Below are positions 45,454 to 54,793 of a stretch of 60,092 bases of DNA, one piece after another. Below the pieces are notes generated by a model, which saw only the letters and a program-made list of their open reading frames with translations, had not been told where the DNA came from and made no database searches. Source of the stretch: Fidelibacterota bacterium (GTDB lineage Bacteria; Fidelibacterota; Marinisomatia; SCGC-AAA003-L08; JACNLC01); the NCBI GenBank assembly GCA_024277615.1, contig JAJRUW010000001.1, forward strand, positions 1-60,092, given 5' to 3'. The position numbers and the translations under genes were made by a program. Every line of letters begins with the position of its first letter. Position 1 is the first letter of the stretch.

Positions 45454-45983
45454 TTATTCTGTATCCTGATTGGGATCGAGTATTCGGCCGAGGAACAGAA
45501 TGCTGCCTGATTGAATGTCCCGGATCAGGAAGAAGAAGGGATGATCTGCTTTGAAGCTTTTGCTTTTTTGAATACTCGTTTCAATAGCCACACCTGTGGC
45601 TGCAGCGGCCTCGGATCCTTCTTCGTTTACTTCAATAAAGGCCTTGTGAAATATGGCCTTGATGAACAGTGATTTTGTACCGTCAATACCTGAAAAATCC
45701 GCACCCCCGACAAAGGCTCTGAGCATCCCAAGGGCCTCTATCTGTTTTGTGATATTGTACACACCCCAGTTAAACTTGAATCGGGTAAGATAGACTGCAA
45801 CAGTTTTTTAGCAATACCGGCAAGCCATGTTTCCAGGTTCTGTTGTGATAAGCGGTCTTCGATGGCGGACAGCCCGTCTGGAGTGTCGGGCAAAATCACA
45901 ACCATGGACAATTTCCTGCCCTCGTAGGGTAATTCCAGCAATTTAGCCCCTTCAATCTCACTATATCCAAAGTGCTCCTCCTG
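45454..45983 (-). pseudogene. Serpin remnant: truncated and frameshifted
   Basis: On the minus strand, an open segment from 45983 reads FGYSEIEGAKLLELPYEGRK, then LSMVVILPDTPDGLSAIEDR, the serpin breach and beta-sheet B region. At a run of six A (GCTAAAAAACTG on the minus strand, near 45805) the frame shifts. The next frame reads TVAVYLTRFKFNWGVYNITK, QIEALGM, HKAFIEVNEEGSEAAAATGV (helix F end and hinge) and DHPFFFLIRDIQSGSILFLG, with a stop at 45454. The C-terminal half of a serpin is therefore present, but the first 200 or so residues are missing. The segment ends 25 bases from the ppdK stop. The hinge EEGSEAAAATGV is well preserved, so decay looks recent. Confidence 0.85.
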
Positions 45984-46008
45984 TCAAAGGCGTTCGGGCA
46001 GTCTAGCG

Positions 46009-48708
46009 TCAGTTTTCTGAGAGTACTGCCTGAGCGGCGGCCAGTCTGGCGATGGGAACACGATAAGGCGAACAGCTCACATAGTCCAGGCCGGCTTTGT
46101 GGAAGAAATGAATGGAAGCCGGATCACCACCATGTTCTCCGCAAACACCGATTTTCAGGTTGGCTTTGGTTTCGCGACCTTTTTGAACACCCAATTTCAG
46201 CAGTGCGCCCACACCCTGCTGATCAATGGATTGGAAGGGGTCATTAGCCAGAATACGTTCTTTCAGATATTTAGGGAGGAAGCTGCCAATATCATCGCGT
46301 GAAAACCCGAAAGTCGTCTGTGTGAGATCGTTGGTTCCAAAAGAAAAGAATTGTGCCTCACTGGCAATTTCGTCTGCGGTTACACAAGCCCTGGGTAGTT
46401 CGATCATGGTCCCTACCAGGTAGTCGAAGCGATAGCCTCTCTCTTCCTGGACTTCTTGTGCCACGCGGTTGACAATGGTTTTCTGGTCAGCCAGTTCTCT
46501 CACTGAACCCACTAAGGGGATCATCACTTCCGGAAAGGGTTTTTCTCCATCACTGATCAGGTCCACCGTGGCTTCAAAAATTGCCCGGGCCTGCATTTCG
46601 GTGATCTCGGGATAGGAGATTCCCAGACGGCAGCCGCGATGCCCCAGCATCGGGTTCAGTTCATGCAGACCGTCGATTCTCTTATGCAGTATATCTTCGG
46701 GTATTTGCAGCATAAGTGACAGCTCGGTTATCTGGGCCGGAGTCTGGGGCAGGAATTCATGGAGTGGTGGGTCCAGCAGTCGAATGGTGACCGGGTTGGG
46801 CGCCATGGCTTTCAAAATGCCATAAAAATCAGCCTTTTGAAAAGGCAGCAGTTCCATGACGGCGGCTCTGCGGTCCGTATCGTTATCAGCCACGATCATC
46901 TTTCGCATGGCCAGGATCCGCTGGGGATCGAAAAACATGTGCTCCGTTCGGCAAAGCCCGATCCCCCTGGCACCAAAGCTCCTTGCCAGAGCGGCGTCGG
47001 CGGGTGTATCTGCATTTGTACGAACATCCAGCCGGCGGATTTCATCTGCCCATTTTAGGAGTTGTGTAAAATAGCGGTTGCTCTCCAGATCGGGATCTAT
47101 CAAATCCAGCTGACCGGCGTAAACCTCACCCTTAGTTCCGTTTAGTGATATCCAGTCACCTTCGCCGTAAGTTTCTTTTCCCACAGTCAATGTTTTTTTG
47201 CCGGCGTTGATATTTAGTTCCGCGCAACCGACTATACAGCATTTCCCCCATCCCCGGGCGACCAGGGCAGCGTGAGATGTCATACCGCCTTTGGCCGTGA
47301 GGATGGCTTCTGCTGCGTGCATACCATGTATATCTTCCGGAGAAGTCTCGGCTCTCACCAGCACTACGGCTTTACCTTCACTTTTCCAGCGTTCGGCATC
47401 ATCTGCCGTAAAGACTATCTGACCTGTGCCGCCACCCGGTCCTGCCGGTAAGCCAGTGGCCAGTAGTTTGCCGGCCTTTTCTGCTTTCGGGTCGATCATG
47501 GTATGCATGATCTCATCCAATTGGTCAGGTGCCACACGACTAACCGCAGTACTACTGTCGATCATGCCTTCATCAACCATGTCAACGGCCATACGCAGGG
47601 CAGCCGTGCCGTTACGTTTACCCGTTCGGGTTTGGAGCATCCATAAACGCCCCTCCTGAATCGTAAATTCGATATCCTGCATGTCTCTGTAATGCTTTTC
47701 CAGGCGTTCCTGTATGGCATCCAGCTCTGCATATAACCCGGGCATCGCCTCCTCCAGGCTGGCAAGGTGTGCAGTATGTGCTGTCTTGTTTGCATTATTC
47801 AGCGGATTGGGTGTGCGAATCCCGGCGACCACATCTTCACCCTGAGCATTTGGAAGCCACTCACCGTAGAATTGGTTTTCGCCCGTAGCGGGGTTTCGCG
47901 TAAAAGCCACTCCCGTGGCACAGTCATCCCCCATATTCCCAAAAACCATTGCCTGTACATTGACGGCCGTTCCCCATTCATCGGGAATATTTTCGATGCG
48001 GCGGTAATTTACGGCCCGCTTTCCGTTCCACGAAGTAAATACGGCATCAATCCCGCCCCACAATTGGGCATAGGCGTCATCGGGGAATTCAACTCCCAGG
48101 CGTGATTTAATGAGTTTCTTGTAAATGGTAATGAGTTGCTTGAGGTCCGCCGCCGAAAGATCAGTATCAGATTCCACTTTCCGGTCTGTTTTCATCTGCG
48201 CCAGTTCCTTTTCGAGCAATTCACGGATGCCCTCTCCTTCAGCCGGCTCTATTCCGCCGGCCTTTTCAATCACCACATCGGCATACATCGTGATCAGGCG
48301 GCGATAGGCATCGTACACAAATCTTTCATTTCCCGATTTTTTGATGAGGCCCTGTACTGTGCTTTCCGTAAGCCCTACATTCAATACGGTTTCCATCATC
48401 CCGGGCATGGATTGCCTGGCGCCGGATCTCACCGATACCAGCAGCGGATTTTTACTGTCGCCGAATTTCTGCCCCATGACGGTTTCCATCTTATGCAACG
48501 CATCCTTAACGGCTTTTTCAAGACCATCGGGGTAACTTCTGTTTTGCATAAATATGGTGCATACATCAGTGGTAATGGTGAACCCGGGGGGGACGGGAAT
48601 TCCCAGAGAGGTCATTTCGGCGAGATTGGCACCTTTTCCGCCCAGTAGATTTTTGTCGCCGGCCGAACCGTCAGCCTTACCGGCACCAAAGGAGTAAACA
48701 TACTTCAC
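46009..48708 (-). CDS. ppdK: Pyruvate, phosphate dikinase
   Basis: PPDK interconverts pyruvate, ATP and phosphate with PEP, AMP and pyrophosphate. It is about 899 residues from GTG 48708 (V-K-Y-V-Y-S-F-G-A-G), which has AAGGA upstream; a TTG nine codons earlier is less likely. The ATP-grasp N-domain starts GGKGANLAEMTSLGIPVPPG. The swivelling His domain has GGMTSHAALVARGWGKCCI. The PEP/pyruvate barrel ends with SFGTNDLTQTTFGFSRDD and CGEHGGDP. All motifs are intact. In anaerobes it often runs glycolysis with pyrophosphate. It lies next to a serpin remnant. Confidence 0.96.
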   Translation of the reverse strand: MKYVYSFGAGKADGSAGDKNLLGGKGANLAEMTSLGIPVPPGFTITTDVCTIFMQNRSYPDGLEKAVKDALHKMETVMGQKFGDSKNPLLVSVRSGARQSMPGMMETVLNVGLTESTVQGLIKKSGNERFVYDAYRRLITMYADVVIEKAGGIEPAEGEGIRELLEKELAQMKTDRKVESDTDLSAADLKQLITIYKKLIKSRLGVEFPDDAYAQLWGGIDAVFTSWNGKRAVNYRRIENIPDEWGTAVNVQAMVFGNMGDDCATGVAFTRNPATGENQFYGEWLPNAQGEDVVAGIRTPNPLNNANKTAHTAHLASLEEAMPGLYAELDAIQERLEKHYRDMQDIEFTIQEGRLWMLQTRTGKRNGTAALRMAVDMVDEGMIDSSTAVSRVAPDQLDEIMHTMIDPKAEKAGKLLATGLPAGPGGGTGQIVFTADDAERWKSEGKAVVLVRAETSPEDIHGMHAAEAILTAKGGMTSHAALVARGWGKCCIVGCAELNINAGKKTLTVGKETYGEGDWISLNGTKGEVYAGQLDLIDPDLESNRYFTQLLKWADEIRRLDVRTNADTPADAALARSFGARGIGLCRTEHMFFDPQRILAMRKMIVADNDTDRRAAVMELLPFQKADFYGILKAMAPNPVTIRLLDPPLHEFLPQTPAQITELSLMLQIPEDILHKRIDGLHELNPMLGHRGCRLGISYPEITEMQARAIFEATVDLISDGEKPFPEVMIPLVGSVRELADQKTIVNRVAQEVQEERGYRFDYLVGTMIELPRACVTADEIASEAQFFSFGTNDLTQTTFGFSRDDIGSFLPKYLKERILANDPFQSIDQQGVGALLKLGVQKGRETKANLKIGVCGEHGGDPASIHFFHKAGLDYVSCSPYRVPIARLAAAQAVLSEN

Positions 48709-48956
48709 AACTAATTCCTTCCAGTTATTCTGCAAATCAGTAACTATCTTTTGAGTGACTAGCCTAAACTAATTCTAAAAATGAGGGCGAAATTTACGAG
48801 GCGGATGACGGATTTCTAAAGTGATAAATGAGGAATAACGCAAATAGTGATCGGCGGTGGCTGCCCGAAACAGCATCGCTAAAATATTCTAAATTGGTAA
48901 TTGGTGAACTTCGACAGATACCGCTAACTTTTCACCCAATTTTGAAAGGAAAAACA

Positions 48957-49298
48957 TTGAAAATCGAAAGAATTAATAAAGGCAGCTGGGGTAAAATCCG
49001 CGCTTTTTTAGATGTACGGACTGAAGATGGATTTGTGATCAAGGGCTTTAAGCTGGTTGAGGGCGTCAACGGTTTATTTGTCGGCTTTCCCAGCCAGAAA
49101 GGGAACGACGGAGAATATCATGATACTGTTTGGGCTGACAAAGAAGTCAAAGATGCTCTGACACAACTGGCAATGAAAGAATATGGCGGTGATATCATGA
49201 GCGGCGGTTATACTGCCGAGCCGTATTCTGATGCTCCCCCGCCCGCCGTCCCCGACGAAGGGCAAGCACCTATTTCCGACGACGATATTCCTTTTTAG
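48957..49298 (+). CDS. spoVG: SpoVG-family regulator
   Basis: About 113 residues from TTG 48957, which has AAAGGA seven bases upstream. The frame extends further 5' but without family likeness. The core matches SpoVG: GKIRAFLDVRTEDGFVIKGF, then GVNGLFVGFPSQKGNDGEYH. SpoVG proteins bind DNA or RNA and influence septation and gene expression. An acidic, proline-rich tail (PPPAVPDEGQAPISDDDIPF) is added here and looks like the acidic C-terminal tip of SSB-type proteins. It diverges from ppdK over about 250 bases. Confidence 0.8.
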   Translation: MKIERINKGSWGKIRAFLDVRTEDGFVIKGFKLVEGVNGLFVGFPSQKGNDGEYHDTVWADKEVKDALTQLAMKEYGGDIMSGGYTAEPYSDAPPPAVPDEGQAPISDDDIPF

Positions 49299-49513
49299 TT
49301 TACCATTGTCCTTTGATACCGGAACCCGATGGCAAACCGACCCGGAGAGAGTAAACTTTCCGGCTGTATATCTCTGTATCCTGCCTGCAGGCCACTTAAA
49401 AATCAACCGAAAATACCCTTAACCCCTGTAAATTAGACCATGATATTTTCAAATAATTTTATGCTTACGCAGATTCTTTCATAATCAAACAATCAATTAA
49501 TCTTGGAGATCGT

Positions 49514-50299
49514 ATGTACAGTGAAAATACTGAATTATTCCCTCAGGCTTCTCCAGGCGGTGGAAAATCGACAATCGCCGGACGAAAAGCCAAACGGGCG
49601 CTCTGGACGGAGCTGATCAGTGGTGTCACCGGACTTTTGCTGTCCGGATTTATTTTTGGGCATTTGATACTCGAGAGCCTTTCGGTTTTCGGAGCTGAAG
49701 CCTATCAGACCGTAGCCGATTTTATGGAAAAGACCCTGCCGTTAGCCCAAATCTCGGCGGTGGTTATTCCGCTGCTGTTTCTGATACATTTCATTTATGC
49801 CGGCCGCAAGATTCCGGGCAAACTATATGAACGCAAACGCATGCTGGAATTGGGTCACTCCCTTAAAAAGTCAAAAAACCGCTGGAATCAGAAAGCCGGC
49901 GAATATACAACGCTGCGGCGGCACTTTGAAACTTCGCTGTGGATATGGCAGGTGCGTACGGGCATGCTGGTCCTCGCTCTGGGTGCTTTTCACTTCGTAC
50001 TTGTGATCTGGAATATTTTCACGGATATGGGAATTAATGCTACAGCGGGTATACAGGCAGGTGTTTCAGGCCCCCGGGTTGAGAGCGGATTGTGGCTGCT
50101 GTACCTGTTTCTCGGTGTGGCAATTGTCGTTCACATGTCCATCGGTCTTTATAGATTGGCGGTGAAATGGCTGGCGGACACCTGGTTCGACCGGAAAATT
50201 GCCTATGTGGTTTTTTCCATCTTATTCTGGGTCTATCTCATTCTTAATTTCCTCGGAGTTGCCGGACTTTATCGGGTGATGAATGGAGGTCTCCTATGA
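49514..50299 (+). CDS. sdhC: Succinate dehydrogenase/fumarate reductase cytochrome b subunit
   Basis: A 261-residue membrane subunit with five hydrophobic helices, similar in plan to the di-haem FrdC of Wolinella (about 256 residues). Candidate haem ligands are the His residues in FIFGHLILES, LLFLIHFIYAG, LGAFHFVLVIW and VVHMSIGLYR. It anchors the flavoprotein and iron-sulfur subunits and exchanges electrons with quinone. Its stop overlaps the sdhA ATG in ATGA form. Confidence 0.9.
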   Translation: MYSENTELFPQASPGGGKSTIAGRKAKRALWTELISGVTGLLLSGFIFGHLILESLSVFGAEAYQTVADFMEKTLPLAQISAVVIPLLFLIHFIYAGRKIPGKLYERKRMLELGHSLKKSKNRWNQKAGEYTTLRRHFETSLWIWQVRTGMLVLALGAFHFVLVIWNIFTDMGINATAGIQAGVSGPRVESGLWLLYLFLGVAIVVHMSIGLYRLAVKWLADTWFDRKIAYVVFSILFWVYLILNFLGVAGLYRVMNGGLL

Positions 50300-52233
50300 G
50301 TAATATTTATACTTCTGATGTTTTGATCATTGGTGCCGGACTCGCCGGTGAGCGTATAGCTGTTGCAGCCGCCAAAGAGGGTCTCAATGTGATCATCCTC
50401 TCCCTTGTACCACCCAAACGCAGCCACTCAGCCGCCGCCCAGGGCGGCATGCAGGCAGCTCTGGGGAATGCTGCCAAAGGCAAAGGTGACAATGCCACGC
50501 TCCACTGGCTGGATACGGTTAAAGGGTCGGACTGGGGTGCCGATCAGGAAGTGGCACGGATATTTGCAGATAATTCCCCCATTGCCATGCGCGAGATGGC
50601 GCATTACGGTGTCCCCTGGAACCGCGTAAAAGGCGGACCTGCAGATTATTTTATTAAAGGGAAAAAAGAAACCGTCGAAGAAGATCCCGCCAAGGAAGGA
50701 CTGATCACAGCCCGGGCTTTTGGGGGCACAGCTAAATGGCGTACCTGCTATACAGCAGACGGGACCGGTCACTCGGTACTTTACACCATGGACAATATGG
50801 CCATTCAACTGGGGGTTACAGTACATGACCGCATGGAAGCTCTCGGACTGATCCATGCAGACGGTGTCTGCAAAGGCGCAGTCGTCAGGAGCTTAAGAAA
50901 CGGGTCTTTGTCAACGTATTTTGCCAGGGCAACTGTCATCGCCACGGGTGGATATGGCCGGATTTACGGTCACTCCACGAATGCCGTTATTAACGAGGGG
51001 ACCGGAGTCAGCATCGCCCTGGAAACAGGTATTATCCCGCTTGGAAATATGGAAGCCGTGCAGTTTCATCCCACGGGGATCGTACCGACGGATATTCTGG
51101 TTACTGAAGGCTGTCGCGGAGACGGCGGTTATTTGCTGGATGTGGATGAATACCGTTTTATGCCGGACTATGAACCTGAAAAACAGGAGCTTGCCTCGCG
51201 GGATGTGGTTTCCCGAAGAATGAAAGAACATATGCTTAAGGGCAAGGGTGTCCACAGTCCCTATGGAGACCATCTGTGGCTGGACCTTAGACATCTGGGT
51301 GCGAAACATCTCCATACAAAGCTGAGGGAAGTATATGATATCTGCAAATACTTCATTGGAATTGATCCGATCACTGAGCTCGTACCGGTAAGACCCACAC
51401 AGCATTATTCCATGGGAGGTATCCGTGTCAACAAGGATGGCCACGTCTACAATATGAAAGGTCTGTTCTCGGCCGGAGAAGCAGCCTGTTGGGATCTTCA
51501 CGGCTTCAATCGTCTGGGGGGCAACTCCCTGGCAGAAACCATCGTTGCCGGAATGGTTGTGGGTAAGCGGGTAACGGCCTTTGCCAAGGCTAACCCGGCT
51601 GAAGTAAGTACTACACTTGCCCGTCAGTTTGAAGAACAGCAGAAAAAACGAATCGATGCACTTTACAACGGCAGCGGCAGAGAATCCCTGGTTGAGATAA
51701 AGCGGGACATGGCCAAAATATTATCCGATAAAGTTGGGATTTTCCGCACTGGTAAAGGGCTTGAGGAAGCAGTAACTGAATTTGGCAAACTCATTCGCCG
51801 GACAGACGAGATCAAAGTTAAATCCACAATTCCCGGACGGAATATGGAACTCACGGAAGCTCTGAAATTGAAGGGTATGGTAAAGCTCGGTTTCTGCATA
51901 GCTGCCGGGGCGGAGGCCAGAAAAGAGAGTCGCGGTGCTCATACGCGCGATGACTTCCCTGCACGGGACGATGCCGGCTGGCTGAACCGGACATTGGCCA
52001 GATGGCCCGAAGGTGCGATGCAGCCTGAATTGAGCTATGAACCGGTGGGTACAATCGACATGCCACCGGGTGACCGGGGTTACGGCGGCGGCCAAATGAT
52101 CCCCATGTCAATTCCCGTTGAAGACTATAATGCAACTGTGGATGAGCTGCAAAAAAAGAACGGTAAACACGAAACCGCAGAACCCATTAATACAGGATTA
52201 AGACCCGGCCTGTGGAAAGAGGAGGTGAAGTAA
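50296..52233 (+). CDS. sdhA: Succinate dehydrogenase/fumarate reductase flavoprotein subunit
   Basis: A 645-residue FAD-binding subunit. An N-terminal dinucleotide fold (VLIIGAGLAGERIAVAAAKE) is followed by the covalent FAD region HSAAAQGGMQAALGN. The substrate site has QFHPTGIVPTDILVTEGCRG, and RPTQHYSMGGIRV lies further on. It is Wolinella-like rather than E. coli Sdh-like, so the complex may run as fumarate reductase or succinate dehydrogenase. The stop and the next start share one base (TAATG). Confidence 0.94.
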   Translation: MSNIYTSDVLIIGAGLAGERIAVAAAKEGLNVIILSLVPPKRSHSAAAQGGMQAALGNAAKGKGDNATLHWLDTVKGSDWGADQEVARIFADNSPIAMREMAHYGVPWNRVKGGPADYFIKGKKETVEEDPAKEGLITARAFGGTAKWRTCYTADGTGHSVLYTMDNMAIQLGVTVHDRMEALGLIHADGVCKGAVVRSLRNGSLSTYFARATVIATGGYGRIYGHSTNAVINEGTGVSIALETGIIPLGNMEAVQFHPTGIVPTDILVTEGCRGDGGYLLDVDEYRFMPDYEPEKQELASRDVVSRRMKEHMLKGKGVHSPYGDHLWLDLRHLGAKHLHTKLREVYDICKYFIGIDPITELVPVRPTQHYSMGGIRVNKDGHVYNMKGLFSAGEAACWDLHGFNRLGGNSLAETIVAGMVVGKRVTAFAKANPAEVSTTLARQFEEQQKKRIDALYNGSGRESLVEIKRDMAKILSDKVGIFRTGKGLEEAVTEFGKLIRRTDEIKVKSTIPGRNMELTEALKLKGMVKLGFCIAAGAEARKESRGAHTRDDFPARDDAGWLNRTLARWPEGAMQPELSYEPVGTIDMPPGDRGYGGGQMIPMSIPVEDYNATVDELQKKNGKHETAEPINTGLRPGLWKEEVK

Positions 52234-52958
52234 TGGCCCGTACATTGACATTTAAAATATTTCGCTATAATCCTTACGCTGCTGATTCCACACCTTTTTT
52301 ACAGGAGTACAAGGTTGAAGAAACCCAGCGCATGAATCTCTTCGCAGCGCTCAATTACATCCGGGATGAACTGGACCCGACCCTCATGTTCGATTTTGTC
52401 TGCCGGGCAGGCATTTGCGGCTCCTGCGGGATGCTGATCAACGGGCGTCCCACACTGGCCTGCAGAACTCTCACAGGCGACCTGCCGGAGGTCATCGAAT
52501 TACTGCCGCTGCCATATTTTAAGATGCTGGGAGATCTTTCAGTCGATACGGGCATCTGGTTCCGCCAAATGGAAGAAAATGTAGAATCCTGGATTCATAC
52601 ACAAAAGGAATTCGATCCCGCTGCTGAAGAAGAACGCATGAACAATGAACTGGCCAATAAAATCTACGAAAGTGAAAGATGCATAGAATGCGGCTGCTGC
52701 ATTGCAGGCTGTGCAACCGCCAATGTCAATCCCGATTTCGTGGGTGCTGCGGGACTCTACCGTGTTGGCCGTTTCATGATGGACCCCCGGGACGAGCGCA
52801 ATGAAGAACAATGGTTCGAACTGATCTCAACGGACGAAGGTGTGTTTGGCTGTATCGGTATGATGGCCTGCGGTGATGTCTGTCCAAAAGATCTGCCGCT
52901 GCTGGAGATCATGGCCTTTGTCAGAAGGAAAATGTCTGCCACAGCATTGACAAAATAG
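52233..52958 (+). CDS. sdhB: Succinate dehydrogenase/fumarate reductase iron-sulfur subunit
   Basis: About 241 residues from ATG 52233 (GAGGTGAAG upstream). The [2Fe-2S] ligands are C57, C62, C65 and C77 (VCRAGICGSCGM, then TLAC). The C-terminal clusters use CIECGCCIAGC for one set and CIGMMACGDVCPKD for the other. It links the flavoprotein to the cytochrome b subunit. A strong hairpin follows 11 bases after the stop. Confidence 0.93.
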   Translation: MARTLTFKIFRYNPYAADSTPFLQEYKVEETQRMNLFAALNYIRDELDPTLMFDFVCRAGICGSCGMLINGRPTLACRTLTGDLPEVIELLPLPYFKMLGDLSVDTGIWFRQMEENVESWIHTQKEFDPAAEEERMNNELANKIYESERCIECGCCIAGCATANVNPDFVGAAGLYRVGRFMMDPRDERNEEQWFELISTDEGVFGCIGMMACGDVCPKDLPLLEIMAFVRRKMSATALTK

Positions 52959-52968
52959 ATTGGAAACC

Positions 52969-53000
52969 GGAGAAAGTCCGGCAAAAACCGGACTTTCTCC
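52969..53000. terminator. Perfect 13-bp hairpin between sdhB and the convergent TonB-like gene
   Basis: GGAGAAAGTCCGG (52969-52981) and CCGGACTTTCTCC (52988-53000) flank a CAAAAA loop. It lies between two converging genes and can serve both strands. Its right arm touches the stop codon of the TonB-like gene. Confidence 0.85.
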
Positions 53001-53587
53001 TAATCCAGCCTAAAATCTATGGGGACTACCATCCAGACCCCGACCTTTTTATCCTGATTCATAGCTGGTTTCCATTTACTGCTCTTAACTGCTTCGAGGG
53101 CAGCCTCATCCAGGCCTGTGTTAGGACACCCCTCCTGCCCCCGGGCATCCCGCACAGCGCCATTTTCATCAATGAAAAAAACGACAATTACACGGCCCTC
53201 AATCCCGGCCTCATGGGCAAACTGTGGATATTCGGGTGTGATGGGGATGATCGCTTCTGGTTCAACTTCACGGAGGATATAGATGAATGAGGGTATTGCT
53301 GCCGCCGGCAACCCGCTCCGTTCCGGAAAATCAATGGGGACATCTACAATGGGATCCGCTTCATCATCCTCAACCGGAATGAATAGACTGGGATGAAGAG
53401 GTTCCGGCTCGGGAAGTGATTCTGTTATCGGGGGAAGATTCGTGAGCTCCTCATCAGAAAGACTAACTTTAATAATATACCGGGCAGGTTCAATTAAAAA
53501 CCGGGGGAAGCGTAAAAAGTAATGGTGACGATCCGCAATCTTAAAGGATATTGTCTCGTTAATAGGTCCACTCTCATTGGAATACAT
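53000..53587 (-). CDS. TonB C-terminal domain protein without a membrane anchor
   Basis: A 195-residue protein whose last 90 residues are a TonB C-terminal domain (YPQFAHEAGIEGRVIVVFFI, then SSKWKPAMNQDKKVGVWM). It is very similar to the end of the TonB encoded at 33967-34599. An acidic/proline-rich spacer precedes it (PPITESLPEPEPLHP). The first 45 residues have no hydrophobic helix, so it cannot engage ExbB/ExbD in the usual way as written. Either the true N-terminus is lost or in another frame, or this is a soluble variant. No longer reading with a helix was found just upstream. Confidence 0.75.
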   Translation of the reverse strand: MYSNESGPINETISFKIADRHHYFLRFPRFLIEPARYIIKVSLSDEELTNLPPITESLPEPEPLHPSLFIPVEDDEADPIVDVPIDFPERSGLPAAAIPSFIYILREVEPEAIIPITPEYPQFAHEAGIEGRVIVVFFIDENGAVRDARGQEGCPNTGLDEAALEAVKSSKWKPAMNQDKKVGVWMVVPIDFRLD

Positions 53588-53867
53588 CCTGTCTTTACCG
53601 ACTCAAATCTATGTAACATAATGTTATATTTCAAAGTAATTTATGCAGGGCATGATAGAAATGTAAACCTAAGCCTCGGTCCTGTTGCCGCATCCGGCCC
53701 CTTAAATGCGATGCCGTCATGTTCAGAAAAACTATGTCACTGGGAACTGCTTTAGCTGTAAACTTTAGCTAAATTCTCAGGCATAATATTTTATTGAACC
53801 GCATTTTATTTGAAGAATTCTATACCGGATGATTTATTTAAATTAATACGAAATCGTACAGGAGAAT

Positions 53868-54185
53868 ATGATGATTGTATCAACAACCGAAACCATACCC
53901 GGTAAGGAGATCATAGAAAATCTTGGTGTTGCCATGGGCAATGTAGTCAGGGCAAAACATATCGGTAAGGATATTCTGGCCGGATTAAAGGGTATTGTTG
54001 GCGGAGAGGTCCGGCAGTATACAGAACTGATGGCCGATGCCCGGGACGAAGCCCTGAAGCGCATGACTGACGATGCCCGGACAAAAGGAGCTGACGCCGT
54101 TGTTAATGTGCGTTTTATCACCAGTATGATTGCCAGAACCATGTCCGAACTACTGGCCTACGGGACAGCGGTCAGGTTAAAATGA
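53868..54185 (+). CDS. YbjQ/UPF0145 family protein
   Basis: A 105-residue protein of the UPF0145 (YbjQ) family. It has TTETIPGKEIIENLGVAMGN, then KGADAVVNVRFITS, matching the family's pentameric fold. No biochemical role is established. ATG 53868 and 53871 are both possible after AGGAG. It converges with the deaminase gene. Confidence 0.88.
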   Translation: MMIVSTTETIPGKEIIENLGVAMGNVVRAKHIGKDILAGLKGIVGGEVRQYTELMADARDEALKRMTDDARTKGADAVVNVRFITSMIARTMSELLAYGTAVRLK

Positions 54186-54202
54186 CGCTTACACCGGTGT
54201 TG

Positions 54203-54625
54203 TCAGGTAAACTGTTCAACCGTGATTCCTGCCCGGCTAAATATCTCCAATGAATCCCTTTTGCGATAGTCCTCGTGATAAATCACTTTTGTAACATGCC
54301 CCAGATTTACAAGGCGTTTGGCACAGGCCGCGCAGGGTAAATGGGTAACAAAGACGATTTTTTCAATATATCTTGGTGAATCGCAATTGATGACTGCATT
54401 TTCCTCGGAATGCAGACAGCCGCAATTCCCGGGCTCATCGCGGTCACATTTGTTGGGCAGACCTGATGCATTCCCGTTATAGCCAATGGCTAAAACTTTC
54501 CGAAAGTCCGTTGTGGTAATAACCGTGCCTACCCTCAGGCGACTGCAGGTTGACCTCCGGGCAATCAGAAGTGCAAACTGCATATAGACCGCTTCAAAGC
54601 TGGGTCTTGAGATTTCTTCAGTCAT
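54203..54625 (-). CDS. dCMP deaminase-like zinc enzyme
   Basis: A 140-residue protein of the cytidine/deoxycytidylate deaminase fold. The zinc ligands and catalytic Glu are HSEENAV and PCAACAKRL. The substrate loop GYNGNASGLPNKCDRDEPGN resembles dCMP deaminases of the ComEB group. It converts dCMP to dUMP for thymidylate synthesis. A further insertion with CGCL before the HxE motif may bind a second zinc, as in other dCMP deaminases. Confidence 0.88.
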   Translation of the reverse strand: MTEEISRPSFEAVYMQFALLIARRSTCSRLRVGTVITTTDFRKVLAIGYNGNASGLPNKCDRDEPGNCGCLHSEENAVINCDSPRYIEKIVFVTHLPCAACAKRLVNLGHVTKVIYHEDYRKRDSLEIFSRAGITVEQFT

Positions 54626-54793
54626 GTAAATTATCCTGTATTAATTCAATCATCTTGACATCCCGGCCGATAATCTAAGTCTCATTCGGCGAACCCCGGC
54701 AATGTGGATTACAGTTGGGACTCTTTCCACCATGTCTGGTGAAATATAGATTTAATCTTATGAATCAGCCTGCAATTCTCACGAAATTTGAGT

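Noticed and set aside
45190-45510. Plus-strand 106-codon open frame beside the sulfotransferase gene
   Set aside because: It runs antisense over the end of the serpin remnant, and its composition is not protein-like.
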